Below, piece by piece: positions 55,762-64,000 of a stretch of 64,000 nucleotides of DNA. Source of the stretch: Paracoccus aminovorans (GTDB lineage Bacteria; Pseudomonadota; Alphaproteobacteria; Rhodobacterales; Rhodobacteraceae); the NCBI RefSeq assembly GCF_900005615.1, contig NZ_LN832559.1, positions 286,501 through 350,500 of the forward strand, given 5' to 3'. The stretch's first letter is position 1. Each line of letters starts with the position of its first letter. The notes beneath the pieces are model-generated. The model made no database searches, was not told the origin of the DNA, and saw nothing but the letters and a program-made list of their open reading frames with translations. A program made the translations under genes and the position numbers.

Positions 55762-56272
55762 TCAGTTTGCGGCAATATCCGGGCCCGGAAGACCCGGATC
55801 CGCAACCCCGCCCAGCAGCATGTCCCGGAAGGCATCGCCGATCTCGGCCGGGCGCAGCGCGCCTTGTTCGCGATACCAGAAATAGGCGCAGCCGGTCATG
55901 CCGTCGATGGCCAGCATCAGCAGATGCGTATCGACCTCGGGTCGGATCAGCCCGGCCTCTTTCGCATCGTCGATCAGGCTGCGGACGCTGTCTCGATACC
56001 GTTCGGCGGTGGCGGCAAGGCGGCTGTAACTGCCCGACCCCAGGATCGCGCGTTCCTGCCAGGTCACGGTGAACAGGTCCTGGTGACGCGCGACGACCGC
56101 GATCCGGCCGCGCATGAAAAGACGCATCCGCTGCTCGGGATCCGCGGTCGCCGCCTTGACGTCCTCAAGTTGCCGCAGCAGCAGCGCGCCCGTGATCCCC
56201 ACGATCGAGAGCAGCAGCGCTTCCTTATTCGGCCAATGATGATAAAGACCAGGCTTCGACAGGCCGACGCCG
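55762..56272 (-). pseudogene. TetR-family regulator lacking its N-terminus
   Basis: About 170 codons of a TetR protein. It enters in the middle of the helix-turn-helix at GVGLSKPGLYHHWPNKEALL and continues through a normal ligand domain (QERMRLFMRGR-like helix, DTHLLMLAIDGMTGCAYFWYR). The first helix and most of the second (roughly 35 residues, normally ending in a T-ERIL-A--LF pattern) are missing. The break is at the 3' end of the nucleosidase gene near 56272. There is no start codon at the break; the open frame just continues antiphase through mtnN. A deletion joining the two genes is the simplest reading. Confidence 0.75.
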
Positions 56273-56273
56273 G

Positions 56274-56975
56274 CTAGGCTCCAGACGGGACGGCTCGCGG
56301 CAGCGGCGCCAGCGTCAGGGCGCCGGATTCCAGCGCCTCGGCAAGGCGGTCCACGGCCTCGGCCAGGTTGCGGTCGACCAGATGCAGATATTGCGTCCAG
56401 TCCGAGAGCTGCCGCAATTCCTCGGCGCCGTCGGAAATGCCGCGCAGGCCGATCAGCGGCAGGCCGAAGCGCTGGCAGGCGCGCAGCACCGCATAGCTTT
56501 CCATGTCCACCATCTGCGCCGCCACCGCCTCGTATCCGGCGCCGCTGACGATGCTGGCCCCGGTCGCGAGGCTGGCCGCGGCCAGGCCCGGAATGCGATG
56601 CGGCAGGTCCTGCCGCGCGGGCAGGCCCAGAAGCGGGGTCTCGCCCTTGGGAAACCCCAGGGCCGAGGCATCCATGTCGCGATATTCCAGCGACGATACC
56701 TGATAGACGCGGACCTGTTCCAGCTGCCGCGACCCGGCCGAGCCCAGCGAGACCACCAGCTCGGGCAGTTCCCCGCACGCCGCCAGTTCCGCCAGCGCGG
56801 CGGTCAGGGCCACCGCCGCCTCGACCGGGCCGACGCCGGTCATCAGCGGCGCGATGCGGGCGCGCAGCTGCGGGCCGTATTCGGCCTCCAGCGCCATCAC
56901 GAACAGCACCCGCCGTCCCGCCAGCATGTCCGGCGCCACGGTCATGTCGCTCTGTCCGCCCTGGTCGTCATGCAT
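56274..56975 (-). CDS. MTA/SAH nucleosidase-like phosphorylase
   Basis: A 233-aa protein of the purine nucleoside phosphorylase-like fold. VLFVMALEAEYGPQL, the LVVSLGSAGS glycine stretch, QMVDMESYAVLRACQRFG (nucleoside-binding Met-Glu) and GLRGISDGAEELRQL (catalytic Asp) match 5'-methylthioadenosine/S-adenosylhomocysteine nucleosidases. It would recycle the purine and ribose parts of these by-products. A GGAGG ribosome site supports 56975; a second start lies at 56945. The gene abuts the broken TetR gene. Confidence 0.83.
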   Translation of the reverse strand: MHDDQGGQSDMTVAPDMLAGRRVLFVMALEAEYGPQLRARIAPLMTGVGPVEAAVALTAALAELAACGELPELVVSLGSAGSRQLEQVRVYQVSSLEYRDMDASALGFPKGETPLLGLPARQDLPHRIPGLAAASLATGASIVSGAGYEAVAAQMVDMESYAVLRACQRFGLPLIGLRGISDGAEELRQLSDWTQYLHLVDRNLAEAVDRLAEALESGALTLAPLPRAVPSGA

Positions 56976-57038
56976 CCGCGCCTCCGTCCGCTTTCGCGCA
57001 AGGAAGCGCAGAGCGGCGCGAAGGGCAAGGGCCGGGCG

Positions 57039-58628
57039 TCATCCGGTCAGGGCACGGGGCATCGGCGCAGCGGTGGCGGGTTTGGCCGGATCGGGCAGGC
57101 GGCCCGGGTCGCGGCCGACCGGCAGCGTCGGAACCGGCGCGGCGAAGCTGAGCAGCAGCCGCCCCCCCGACAGCGCCCGCAGCCCCCAGGACAACAGCCC
57201 GCCCGAGGGGCCGGCCATGGCGCCGCGCATCGGCTCGTCCGGCAAGGTCGCATTCAGCGCCTCGCGCAAGGCGGCAAGGCCGGGGCTTTGCCCGCAGGCG
57301 CGGGTCCAGATCGCCAGGTGGTCGTCCAGCGTGGCCGGGGTGCCCGAGCCCCACAGCTCGGCATAGCGGCGGTTCGAGATCAGCAGCTCGCCATTGGCGG
57401 CAAAGACCGCCACCGCATCCTCGATCGAATCCAGCACCTCGGCGCCCAGAGACAGGTCGGCGCGGAACTTGCGGGTCAGCGAGATTTCCGAGGTGATGTC
57501 CTCGAACAGGAAGGCCACCGCGCCGTCGGGATGCGGCCGGCCGGTGACGCGATAGGTCTGGCCGCCGGGCAGCGACCACATTTCGACGTGATGGCCCGAC
57601 GACGCCGCCGCTTCCAGCGAGGCCATCTGGTTGCGCCAGCTGCGATAGTCCTTGGGCTCGGGCACCATCCGCGCCTCGCGCAGCCGGTCGAGAAAGGCGT
57701 AGAGCGTCGGCCGCGCGGTCAGGAAGCCGGTGGCGAGCCCGGTCAGGTCGATCAGCGCCGGATTGAAGAGTTGCAGGTTGCGGTCGCGGTCGAAGATCGC
57801 CAGGCCGATGGGCAGGTCGGCAAAGGTCTTGGTCAGGGTCTGGACGAATTCGCGCAAGGCGCGTTCGGCGCGGACCGCGGCATCGGCAGGCAGGGCGATG
57901 GCGACGGTCTGCCCGGCCACCTCATGGACATGGCAGTCGTACCAGCGGCTTTGCCCGGCATGATCGACCTGCACACGGCGGGCGCCGCTGCCACCGGCCG
58001 GGGACCGGGGAGTCAGGTCGATCAGCTGCGGCAGCGGCCACAGCACCTGGTCCGGCGCCTTGGCCTCGGCCAGGTCCAGATAGGCCGAGTTCGCCCAGGT
58101 CACCTGTCCCTGCCCGTCCTGTCGCCAGGCCAGCATCGGCGAATGGTCCATGGTGCTGCGCAGGATTTCCAGCTCTTGCTCCATGGCGCCCAGCGACAGC
58201 GAATCGACCAGGATGCCGGCGTTTTCCGCCGCCGGATCGGCCAGGGTCAGGCGCAGGATGCCGTCGCCCAGATCCTCGGCCAGCAGGCGCAGGGGGCGGG
58301 GACGGCCACGTTCCTCGAACTCCAGCCGGGCGGCGCCGCCCAGGTCGGGCAGCACGGCGCCGAAATCGGGCAGGCGCATTCCCAGCCAGCAGGTCAGCCT
58401 TTGCCAGTCGCCGTCGCCGGGCAGCCCGGCCAGCAGCGCCCGCGCCGGCCCGGTCGCATCCAAGAGCAGTTGGTGGCGGAACAGAAAGACGATGGGCTCG
58501 ATCCCGCGTTCCAGCCCGCGCCCGCCGCCCGAGCCGGCGAGGCGTTGCCCCACCAGCCGCATCAGCAGCAGCGCCAGCGCAACGGCCAGGGCCGCCGCGG
58601 CAAAGGCGATCAGGAAATGCGCAACCAT
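57039..58628 (-). CDS. Membrane-anchored PAS-domain protein without kinase domain
   Basis: A 529-aa protein. One transmembrane helix lies at the N-terminus (MVAHFLIAFAAAALAVALAL). Several PAS-like domains follow: one around 150-250 (MDHSPMLAWRQDGQGQVTWAN), one around 280-390 (LPIGLAIFDRDRNLQLFNPALIDLTG) and one around 400-470 (VLDSIEDAVAVFAANGELLISN). The end is Pro/Ala-rich, with no histidine kinase H-box or ATPase motifs. It may sense redox state or ligands and act through partners. It is next to regB but separated by 78 bp and could be co-transcribed with it. A GTG at 58637 is an alternative start. Confidence 0.75.
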   Translation of the reverse strand: MVAHFLIAFAAAALAVALALLLMRLVGQRLAGSGGGRGLERGIEPIVFLFRHQLLLDATGPARALLAGLPGDGDWQRLTCWLGMRLPDFGAVLPDLGGAARLEFEERGRPRPLRLLAEDLGDGILRLTLADPAAENAGILVDSLSLGAMEQELEILRSTMDHSPMLAWRQDGQGQVTWANSAYLDLAEAKAPDQVLWPLPQLIDLTPRSPAGGSGARRVQVDHAGQSRWYDCHVHEVAGQTVAIALPADAAVRAERALREFVQTLTKTFADLPIGLAIFDRDRNLQLFNPALIDLTGLATGFLTARPTLYAFLDRLREARMVPEPKDYRSWRNQMASLEAAASSGHHVEMWSLPGGQTYRVTGRPHPDGAVAFLFEDITSEISLTRKFRADLSLGAEVLDSIEDAVAVFAANGELLISNRRYAELWGSGTPATLDDHLAIWTRACGQSPGLAALREALNATLPDEPMRGAMAGPSGGLLSWGLRALSGGRLLLSFAAPVPTLPVGRDPGRLPDPAKPATAAPMPRALTG

Positions 58629-58705
58629 CGCGTACACCCGTCATCAAACCAGACATATTCAACTATAGCGCGATAATTTAAGAAGTGGTTAACGCGACCG
58701 GGAAA

Positions 58706-60076
<1,371 letters not shown>

Positions 60077-60225
60077 TGATAGCCTTCGCCGCCGGGCCGA
60101 TCAATGCAAAGGGGCCGGACAGAGAAGCCGGCACATTCTCCGGCCCGACGGCGCGGGGCTTTTGGTGAATCGGCGATTTGCGCCCGGTTCCGGCCTGACA
60201 CCGGGTTGCGCAATGGCGTCCGGAT

Positions 60226-60254
60226 TTGACCGGGCTCGAAAAACCTCCTAATCA
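60226..60254 (+). promoter_or_regulatory. Candidate regA promoter
   Basis: TTGACC (60226-60231) and TAATCA (60249-60254) are 17 bp apart, 24 bp before the regA start. The -10 match is weak. Confidence 0.4.
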
Positions 60255-60278
60255 AAATGCAAACTGCAAGGGATGAAT

Positions 60279-60827
60279 ATGGCCGAGGAATTCCAGATCG
60301 GACCCGACCCCAGCCTGCTGCTGGTGGACGACGACGAGATCTTTCTGAACCGGCTGGCCCGGGCAATGGAAAAGCGCGGCTTCGAAGTCAGCCGCGCCGC
60401 ATCGGTGGCCGAGGCGCGCAAGCTGCTTGCGGAAAGCGCGCCCGCCTTTGCCGTGGTCGACCTTCGGCTGGAGGACGGCAACGGCCTGGACGTGGTCGAT
60501 GCCGTCCGCGATGCGCGGGCCGATGCGCGCATCGTCGTGCTGACCGGATATGGCGCCATCGCCACCGCCGTGGCCGCGGTCAAGATGGGTGCGACGGATT
60601 ATCTCTCGAAACCCGCCGATGCCGACGACGTGACCCGCGCGCTGCTGTCGCGCGGCGAGATGCTGCCGCCGCCGCCCGAAACGCCGATGTCGGCAGATCG
60701 CGTGCGCTGGGAGCATATCCAGCGCGTCTATGAGCAATGCGACCGCAATGTCAGCGAAACCGCGCGCCGATTGCATATGCACAGGCGCACATTGCAGCGG
60801 ATTTTAGCCAAGCGCAGCCCGCGTTAA
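60279..60827 (+). CDS. regA: Response regulator RegA/PrrA
   Basis: A 182-aa regulator. The receiver domain has Asp61 (AVVDLRLEDG) as phosphate acceptor, with acidic residues in LLVDDDE and Lys111. The four-proline hinge at 130-133 (LPPPPET) is a RegA hallmark. The Fis-type helix-turn-helix (DRNVSETARRLHMHRRTLQRIL) ends the protein. It pairs with RegB as the global redox regulator. The first ATG at 60273 is too close to AAGGG; 60279 has better spacing. hvrA follows 82 bp downstream. Confidence 0.96.
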   Translation: MAEEFQIGPDPSLLLVDDDEIFLNRLARAMEKRGFEVSRAASVAEARKLLAESAPAFAVVDLRLEDGNGLDVVDAVRDARADARIVVLTGYGAIATAVAAVKMGATDYLSKPADADDVTRALLSRGEMLPPPPETPMSADRVRWEHIQRVYEQCDRNVSETARRLHMHRRTLQRILAKRSPR

Positions 60828-60852
60828 TAATTGGCGTCTCGAAAACCGTTGC

Positions 60853-60873
60853 ATTTCCAAAACGGATGGAAAT
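60853..60873. promoter_or_regulatory. 7-7-7 inverted repeat upstream of hvrA
   Basis: ATTTCCA (60853-60859) and TGGAAAT (60867-60873) are exact reverse complements with a 7-nt spacer, 37 bp before the hvrA start in an AT-rich stretch. Candidate operator or promoter-proximal hairpin. Confidence 0.5.
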
Positions 60874-60909
60874 ATTGGTGTCCACAAACTGCCAAACCAG
60901 GACACCGAT

Positions 60910-61218
60910 ATGAACATCGATTTGGACGCAATGTCCTTGAAAGACCTGCGCGACCTGCGCAACAAGCTGGACCGCGCCATTTCCACCTTCGAGGACCGCC
61001 GCAAACGCGAGGCGCTGGCTGCGGCGGAAACCGCGGCGCGGGAATTCGGGTTCAATCTTGCCGAACTGACCATCGCGAAACAGGCACGCAGCAAGGTGGC
61101 GCCGAAATATGCCAATCCGCAGGATCCTTCGCTGACCTGGACCGGCCGCGGCCGCAAGCCGCGCTGGGTGCAAGAGGCGCTGGACACCGGCAAGAAGCTG
61201 GAAGAACTGGAAATCTGA
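60910..61218 (+). CDS. hvrA: H-NS-family regulator HvrA
   Basis: A 102-aa nucleoid-type protein. The N-terminal helix (MSLKDLRDLRNKLDRAISTFEDRR) serves dimerisation. The C-terminal DNA-binding motif (KYANPQDPSLTWTGRGRKPRW) is the AT-hook-like core of H-NS/HvrA proteins. In Rhodobacter capsulatus hvrA lies next to regA and adjusts photosynthesis and nitrogen genes to light and ammonium. Here the same neighbour relation is kept. It has its own terminator. Confidence 0.93.
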   Translation: MNIDLDAMSLKDLRDLRNKLDRAISTFEDRRKREALAAAETAAREFGFNLAELTIAKQARSKVAPKYANPQDPSLTWTGRGRKPRWVQEALDTGKKLEELEI

Positions 61219-61224
61219 AAGCCG

Positions 61225-61255
61225 AAGCCTCCGCATTCATTTGCGGGGGCTTTAT
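61225..61255 (+). terminator. Intrinsic terminator of hvrA
   Basis: AAGCCTCCGC (61225-61234) and GCGGGGGCTT (61243-61252) form a 10-bp stem with one G-U pair, followed by TATT. Confidence 0.7.
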
Positions 61256-61264
61256 TCCGGGATT

Positions 61265-61873
61265 TCACCCGGCCCGGTCCATTTCCTGGATCAATGCATC
61301 AAAACGCGCGAGATAGGCGCTGCGGGTTTCCCGCGGCGGACGCAGCGTTATTTCCAGGCCCTGAACCAGCGCCGGATCCGGAACCGGAAACAGCCGATCC
61401 GCTTCGGCGCGCGAAAATCCCGCGATCTGAACCGCTTCCAGCCAGGCGGAAATCCGGTCGGCACGTTTGATCGCGCGTTTCACCGCCACGGGCAATTGCG
61501 CCGGCAATCCGAAACGGCGATGGATCGCGGCGGCAAGCCGCGAGTCCATTTCGCCATATTCCCGGCCCAAAGCCGCCTTCACGGGCGAGATCATGTCGCC
61601 GATCACATATTCCGGTGCGTCGTGCAGCAGCGCCGCCAAACGCCAGCGCGGCTCGACCTCGGGCTCGGTCCTGGCATGGATCTGCTCGACCAGCAGCGAA
61701 TGTTCGGCCACGCTATAGGCCCAGTCGCCATGGGTCTGGCCGTTCCAGCGCGCCACGAAGGCCAGGCCATGGGCGATGTCGGCGATCTCGATATCCACGG
61801 GCGTGGGGTCCAGCAGGTCCAGCCGGCGCCCCGACAGCATGCGCTGCCAAGCGCGTTTCGCGGCTTTGGCCAT
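61265..61873 (-). CDS. HD-domain phosphohydrolase, YfbR-like
   Basis: A 202-aa metal-dependent hydrolase. The metal ligands are His in YSVAEHSLLVEQI, the HD pair in LAALLHDAPEYVIGDM and a late Asp in IKRADRISAWLEAVQI. DMISPVKAAL is shared with YfbR-type 5'-deoxyribonucleotidases. The nucleotide substrate is inferred. It is convergent with hvrA and about 90 bp downstream of secB on the same strand. Confidence 0.85.
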   Translation of the reverse strand: MAKAAKRAWQRMLSGRRLDLLDPTPVDIEIADIAHGLAFVARWNGQTHGDWAYSVAEHSLLVEQIHARTEPEVEPRWRLAALLHDAPEYVIGDMISPVKAALGREYGEMDSRLAAAIHRRFGLPAQLPVAVKRAIKRADRISAWLEAVQIAGFSRAEADRLFPVPDPALVQGLEITLRPPRETRSAYLARFDALIQEMDRAG

Positions 61874-61963
61874 GGCGTTCTCCTGTCAGGTCTGGGACGA
61901 GGCAGGGCCCGCGACGCATCCGCCACGGGCCCCGGGAGCATTCTCACGCAGAAGTGATCGGCG

Positions 61964-62473
61964 TCAGGACAGCGGCTGGTCGGCGGGCCTTTCGGCCTGC
62001 ATGCGGCGCGCGATCTCCTGGCGGTACAGCGCCACGAAGTCGATCGGGTCCATGTTGAAGGGCGGAAAGCCGCCGTCGCGGGTCATGTCCGAAACGATGC
62101 GCCGCACGAAGGGAAACAGCATCCGGGGACATTCGATCATCAGGAAGGGGTGCAGCTGGTCCTCGGGCACGCCCTCGACGTGGAAGATGCCGCCATAGTC
62201 CAGTTCGCACAGGAACAGCGGCGCCTTGTCGCCGGCATTGGTCGATTGCACGCGGAACTTGCTGATGACCTCGTACTGGTGCTCGGTCGGGCGCTTGCGG
62301 GCATCCAGGCTGACCTGCACGCTGATCTCGGGCTGGACGTCGCCCGCGGGCAGACCCTTCTGCGCCACGGCGTTTTCAAAGGACAGATCGCGGATGTATT
62401 GCGTCAGCACCTGCAGGCGCACGCCGGCCTGGGCGTCGGGAGCCGCGGCACCGTTGTTGTTCTCGTCGCTCAT
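61964..62473 (-). CDS. secB: Protein-export chaperone SecB
   Basis: A 169-aa cytosolic chaperone that keeps precursors unfolded and hands them to SecA. VLTQYIRDLSFENA and ISVQVSLDARKR are typical, as are CELDYGGIFHVEG and IECPRMLFPFVRRIVSDMTRDGGFPP (in parts). Length is normal. Together with the zinc tail of the SecA at 16.6 kb it makes a complete targeting pair in this window. fxsA lies 49 bp upstream on the same strand. Confidence 0.96.
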   Translation of the reverse strand: MSDENNNGAAAPDAQAGVRLQVLTQYIRDLSFENAVAQKGLPAGDVQPEISVQVSLDARKRPTEHQYEVISKFRVQSTNAGDKAPLFLCELDYGGIFHVEGVPEDQLHPFLMIECPRMLFPFVRRIVSDMTRDGGFPPFNMDPIDFVALYRQEIARRMQAERPADQPLS

Positions 62474-62522
62474 TGAGTTCTCCTCGGATTTGCCGGGGTT
62501 CTAGCACCCCGGCGCCCCGCGC

Positions 62523-63089
62523 TCAATGCCGCGTCCAGCCCGAGCCGCCGGGCCGGCCGCCGTCGCCGCGCTGGTCGGTCAGCCCCTCGCGCACCGGGGC
62601 GGGCGGATCGTCCTGCACCGAATATTCGCCGTCGATCACGCCTTCGTCGCGCCAGCCGCGACCGGGACGAAAGCCGGCCGGATCGGCGCCCAGGTCGGCC
62701 TCGGAAGGATAGCCCTGGCGATAGCCATAGGCGCTGGTCGACACCCGGACCCGCGCCGCCATCCGCCGCAGCACCAGCGACCGCACGGCCGGTATCAGCA
62801 GCAAGAGCCCCAGGGTACTGGTGAACAGCCCCGGCACCACCAGCAGCAGCCCGGCGATCATCACCAGCGCACCATGCGCCATCGGCCGGCCGGGATCGCG
62901 AAACTCCTGCATCGCCTGCTGGATGTCCAGCACGGCCCGCGCGCCCTGGCGCCGCATCACGGCGACGCCCAGCGCGGCCGAGCCCAGGACCAGCGCGATC
63001 ACCGGCAGGACGCCGATCAGCCCGCCCACCTGGATGAACAGCGCGATCTCGACGATCGGCAGGATCACGAACGGCAACAGCAGCCACAT
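62523..63089 (-). CDS. fxsA: FxsA-family membrane protein
   Basis: A 188-aa protein. The first 115 residues are FxsA: a first helix (WLLLPFVILPIVEIALFIQVGG), GLIGVLPVIALVLGSAALG, the amphipathic VMRRQGARAVLDIQQAMQ, and a last pair of helices with GLLLVVPGLFTSTLGLLLLIP. The remaining 70 residues are hydrophilic and variable. In E. coli FxsA reduces exclusion of phage T7 by F plasmid; its normal role is unknown. The start at 63089 follows GGAAGGGG. Confidence 0.88.
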   Translation of the reverse strand: MWLLLPFVILPIVEIALFIQVGGLIGVLPVIALVLGSAALGVAVMRRQGARAVLDIQQAMQEFRDPGRPMAHGALVMIAGLLLVVPGLFTSTLGLLLLIPAVRSLVLRRMAARVRVSTSAYGYRQGYPSEADLGADPAGFRPGRGWRDEGVIDGEYSVQDDPPAPVREGLTDQRGDGGRPGGSGWTRH

Positions 63090-63204
63090 CGACGGTTTTC
63101 CCCTTCCGGCACTTCCCAAAATCCGGCGCCAAAACTGGACTTGGCCCGGTCCTCACCCTACATAAGCATCGAAACCCCGGTTACAAAGCGCATTAGGCCC
63201 GTCC

Positions 63205-63861
63205 ATGTCGAACCCTCTGCTGCAACTTCTCGTCCTGGGCGCGATCGCCGTCTTCCTGATCCTGCGCCTGCGCGGGGTCCTGGGCACGCGCGACGGGTTC
63301 GAGACGCCGCGCCTGCCCGAGGAGCCGGCCCCGCGCAAGCGCTTCGACGTGATCGATGGCTCGGCCGAAGCCGGCGACAGCGACATTACCGATCATGCCG
63401 AGCCGGGCAGCCCCATCGCCAGGGCGCTGGAGCAGATGAAGCGCGCCGAGCCCGAGTTTGCCGTCGGCCCGTTCCTGTCCGGGGCGAAATCGGCCTATGA
63501 GATGATCCTGATGGCCTTCGAGCGCGGCGACTTGTCCGAGGTGCGCGGCTTCCTAGCGCCCCAGGTGGCTGAGGCCTTCGAGACGGTGATCGCCGACCGC
63601 GAGGCCCGCGGCCTGACCACCGAGGCGCAGTTCCTGGGCACCCGCGAAACCGGGCTGGCCGGGGCCGAATTCACCCCTGCCACCGGCATGGCCCAGCTTT
63701 CCGTGCGCTTCGTCGGCGAGATGATCGTCGCCACGCGCGACGCCCAGGGCAATGTGGTCGAGGGCGACCCCAAGGCCGCGCGCAAGCAGCGCGACACCTG
63801 GACCTTCGCCCGCCGCATGGGCGAGGACGATCCGAACTGGCAACTGATCGCCACGGCCTGA
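63205..63861 (+). CDS. Tim44-like domain protein
   Basis: A 218-aa protein with an N-terminal membrane helix (LLQLLVLGAIAVFLILRLRGVLG), a short acidic linker and a Tim44-like domain (about 85-215: FLSGAKSAYEMILMAFERGDL, VRGFLAPQVAEAFETVIADRE, DTWTFARRMGEDDPNW). This family (TimA in alphaproteobacteria) is related to the mitochondrial import motor subunit Tim44 and is membrane-associated. It is divergent from fxsA and secB, a layout common in Rhodobacteraceae. The Smr gene follows 3 bp later. Confidence 0.9.
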   Translation: MSNPLLQLLVLGAIAVFLILRLRGVLGTRDGFETPRLPEEPAPRKRFDVIDGSAEAGDSDITDHAEPGSPIARALEQMKRAEPEFAVGPFLSGAKSAYEMILMAFERGDLSEVRGFLAPQVAEAFETVIADREARGLTTEAQFLGTRETGLAGAEFTPATGMAQLSVRFVGEMIVATRDAQGNVVEGDPKAARKQRDTWTFARRMGEDDPNWQLIATA

Positions 63862-63864
63862 GCC

Positions 63865-64000
63865 ATGGCAAGGAAGCGGCGCGGACTTTCGGCCGAGGAC
63901 AAGGCCCTCTGGTCCCGCGTCGCCGCCTCCGCGGTGCCGATGCATCCCGCGCGCAAGCCCGACGACCTGCCCCTGCCCGAGCCGACGCTCAAACCGCCCC
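63865..64000 (+). CDS. Smr/MutS2-domain protein, N-terminal part (runs off window)
   Basis: Starts MARKRRGLSAEDKALWSRVA and continues in frame to the window edge as a Pro-rich linker (ARKPDDLPLPEPTLKPP). The opening is typical of small Smr-domain proteins in Rhodobacteraceae, whose nuclease-like Smr domain would lie beyond the edge. Three bases separate it from the Tim44-like gene. In some relatives an mltA gene lies between the two; here it does not. Confidence 0.7.
   Translation, partial: MARKRRGLSAEDKALWSRVAASAVPMHPARKPDDLPLPEPTLKPP

Overview
High-GC DNA whose gene content and gene order point to an alphaproteobacterium of the Rhodobacteraceae, most like Paracoccus. Supporting signs are a RegB/RegA/HvrA redox-control locus, a PetP-PetR pair, the lptCAB-hpf-ptsN chromosome block, a rimP-nusA-ylxR-infB operon and the secB/fxsA/Tim44 group. 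No rRNA, tRNA, CRISPR array or plasmid-type replication gene was seen, so this looks like chromosome.

Layout. 1-6.5 kb: C-terminal part of a patatin-like lipase, folD and purU (one-carbon metabolism), then a SulP anion transporter preceded by a small XRE regulator with a near-ideal palindromic operator. 6.9-9 kb: TonB-dependent receptor of heme/hemoglobin type. 9.2-14.2 kb: ribonuclease D, the sugar-phosphate isomerase kpsF/kdsD, lptC-lptA-lptB, hpf and ptsN. 14.2-22.5 kb: ilvE divergent from petP-petR, secA, a parvulin, argJ, mutT and a 43-residue small gene. 22.5-28.2 kb: rimP-nusA-ylxR-infB read leftward from a leader carrying a terminator-like hairpin. 28.2-34.8 kb: tspO, pip, ubiG, comF-grxC-nit-marR, a methyltransferase and hemH.

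34.8-38.5 kb is a scar zone. It holds an IS3-family relic, a decayed IS1595-family transposase, an IS5-family (IS427-type) element with a suspected frameshift, a glycine-betaine-type ABC permease fragment missing both ends, and a LuxR regulator that lost its stop codon where it meets that fragment. hchA and a MATE exporter follow.

41.3-48.1 kb is the most unusual part. A winged-helix/TPR regulator is divergent from five genes of no standard pathway: a 74-aa protein, a 630-aa coiled-coil protein with a central hydrophobic hairpin, a secreted 491-aa coiled-coil protein with a similar hydrophobic head and a cysteine-rich PAN-like tail, an 82-aa protein and a GH19-type muralytic enzyme. I read it as a candidate two-component alpha-helical pore-forming toxin with a lysis-type release enzyme. 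This is inference from architecture.

48.8-56.3 kb: an RpiR regulator, a transporter and a leftward operon (DapA-family lyase, aldehyde dehydrogenase, FAD amine oxidase) for catabolism of an unidentified amine or amino acid, followed by a TetR gene lacking its N-terminus. 56.3-64 kb: mtnN-like nucleosidase, PAS protein, regB and regA (divergent, without senC between them), hvrA, HD hydrolase, secB, fxsA, a Tim44-like gene and the start of an Smr-domain gene.
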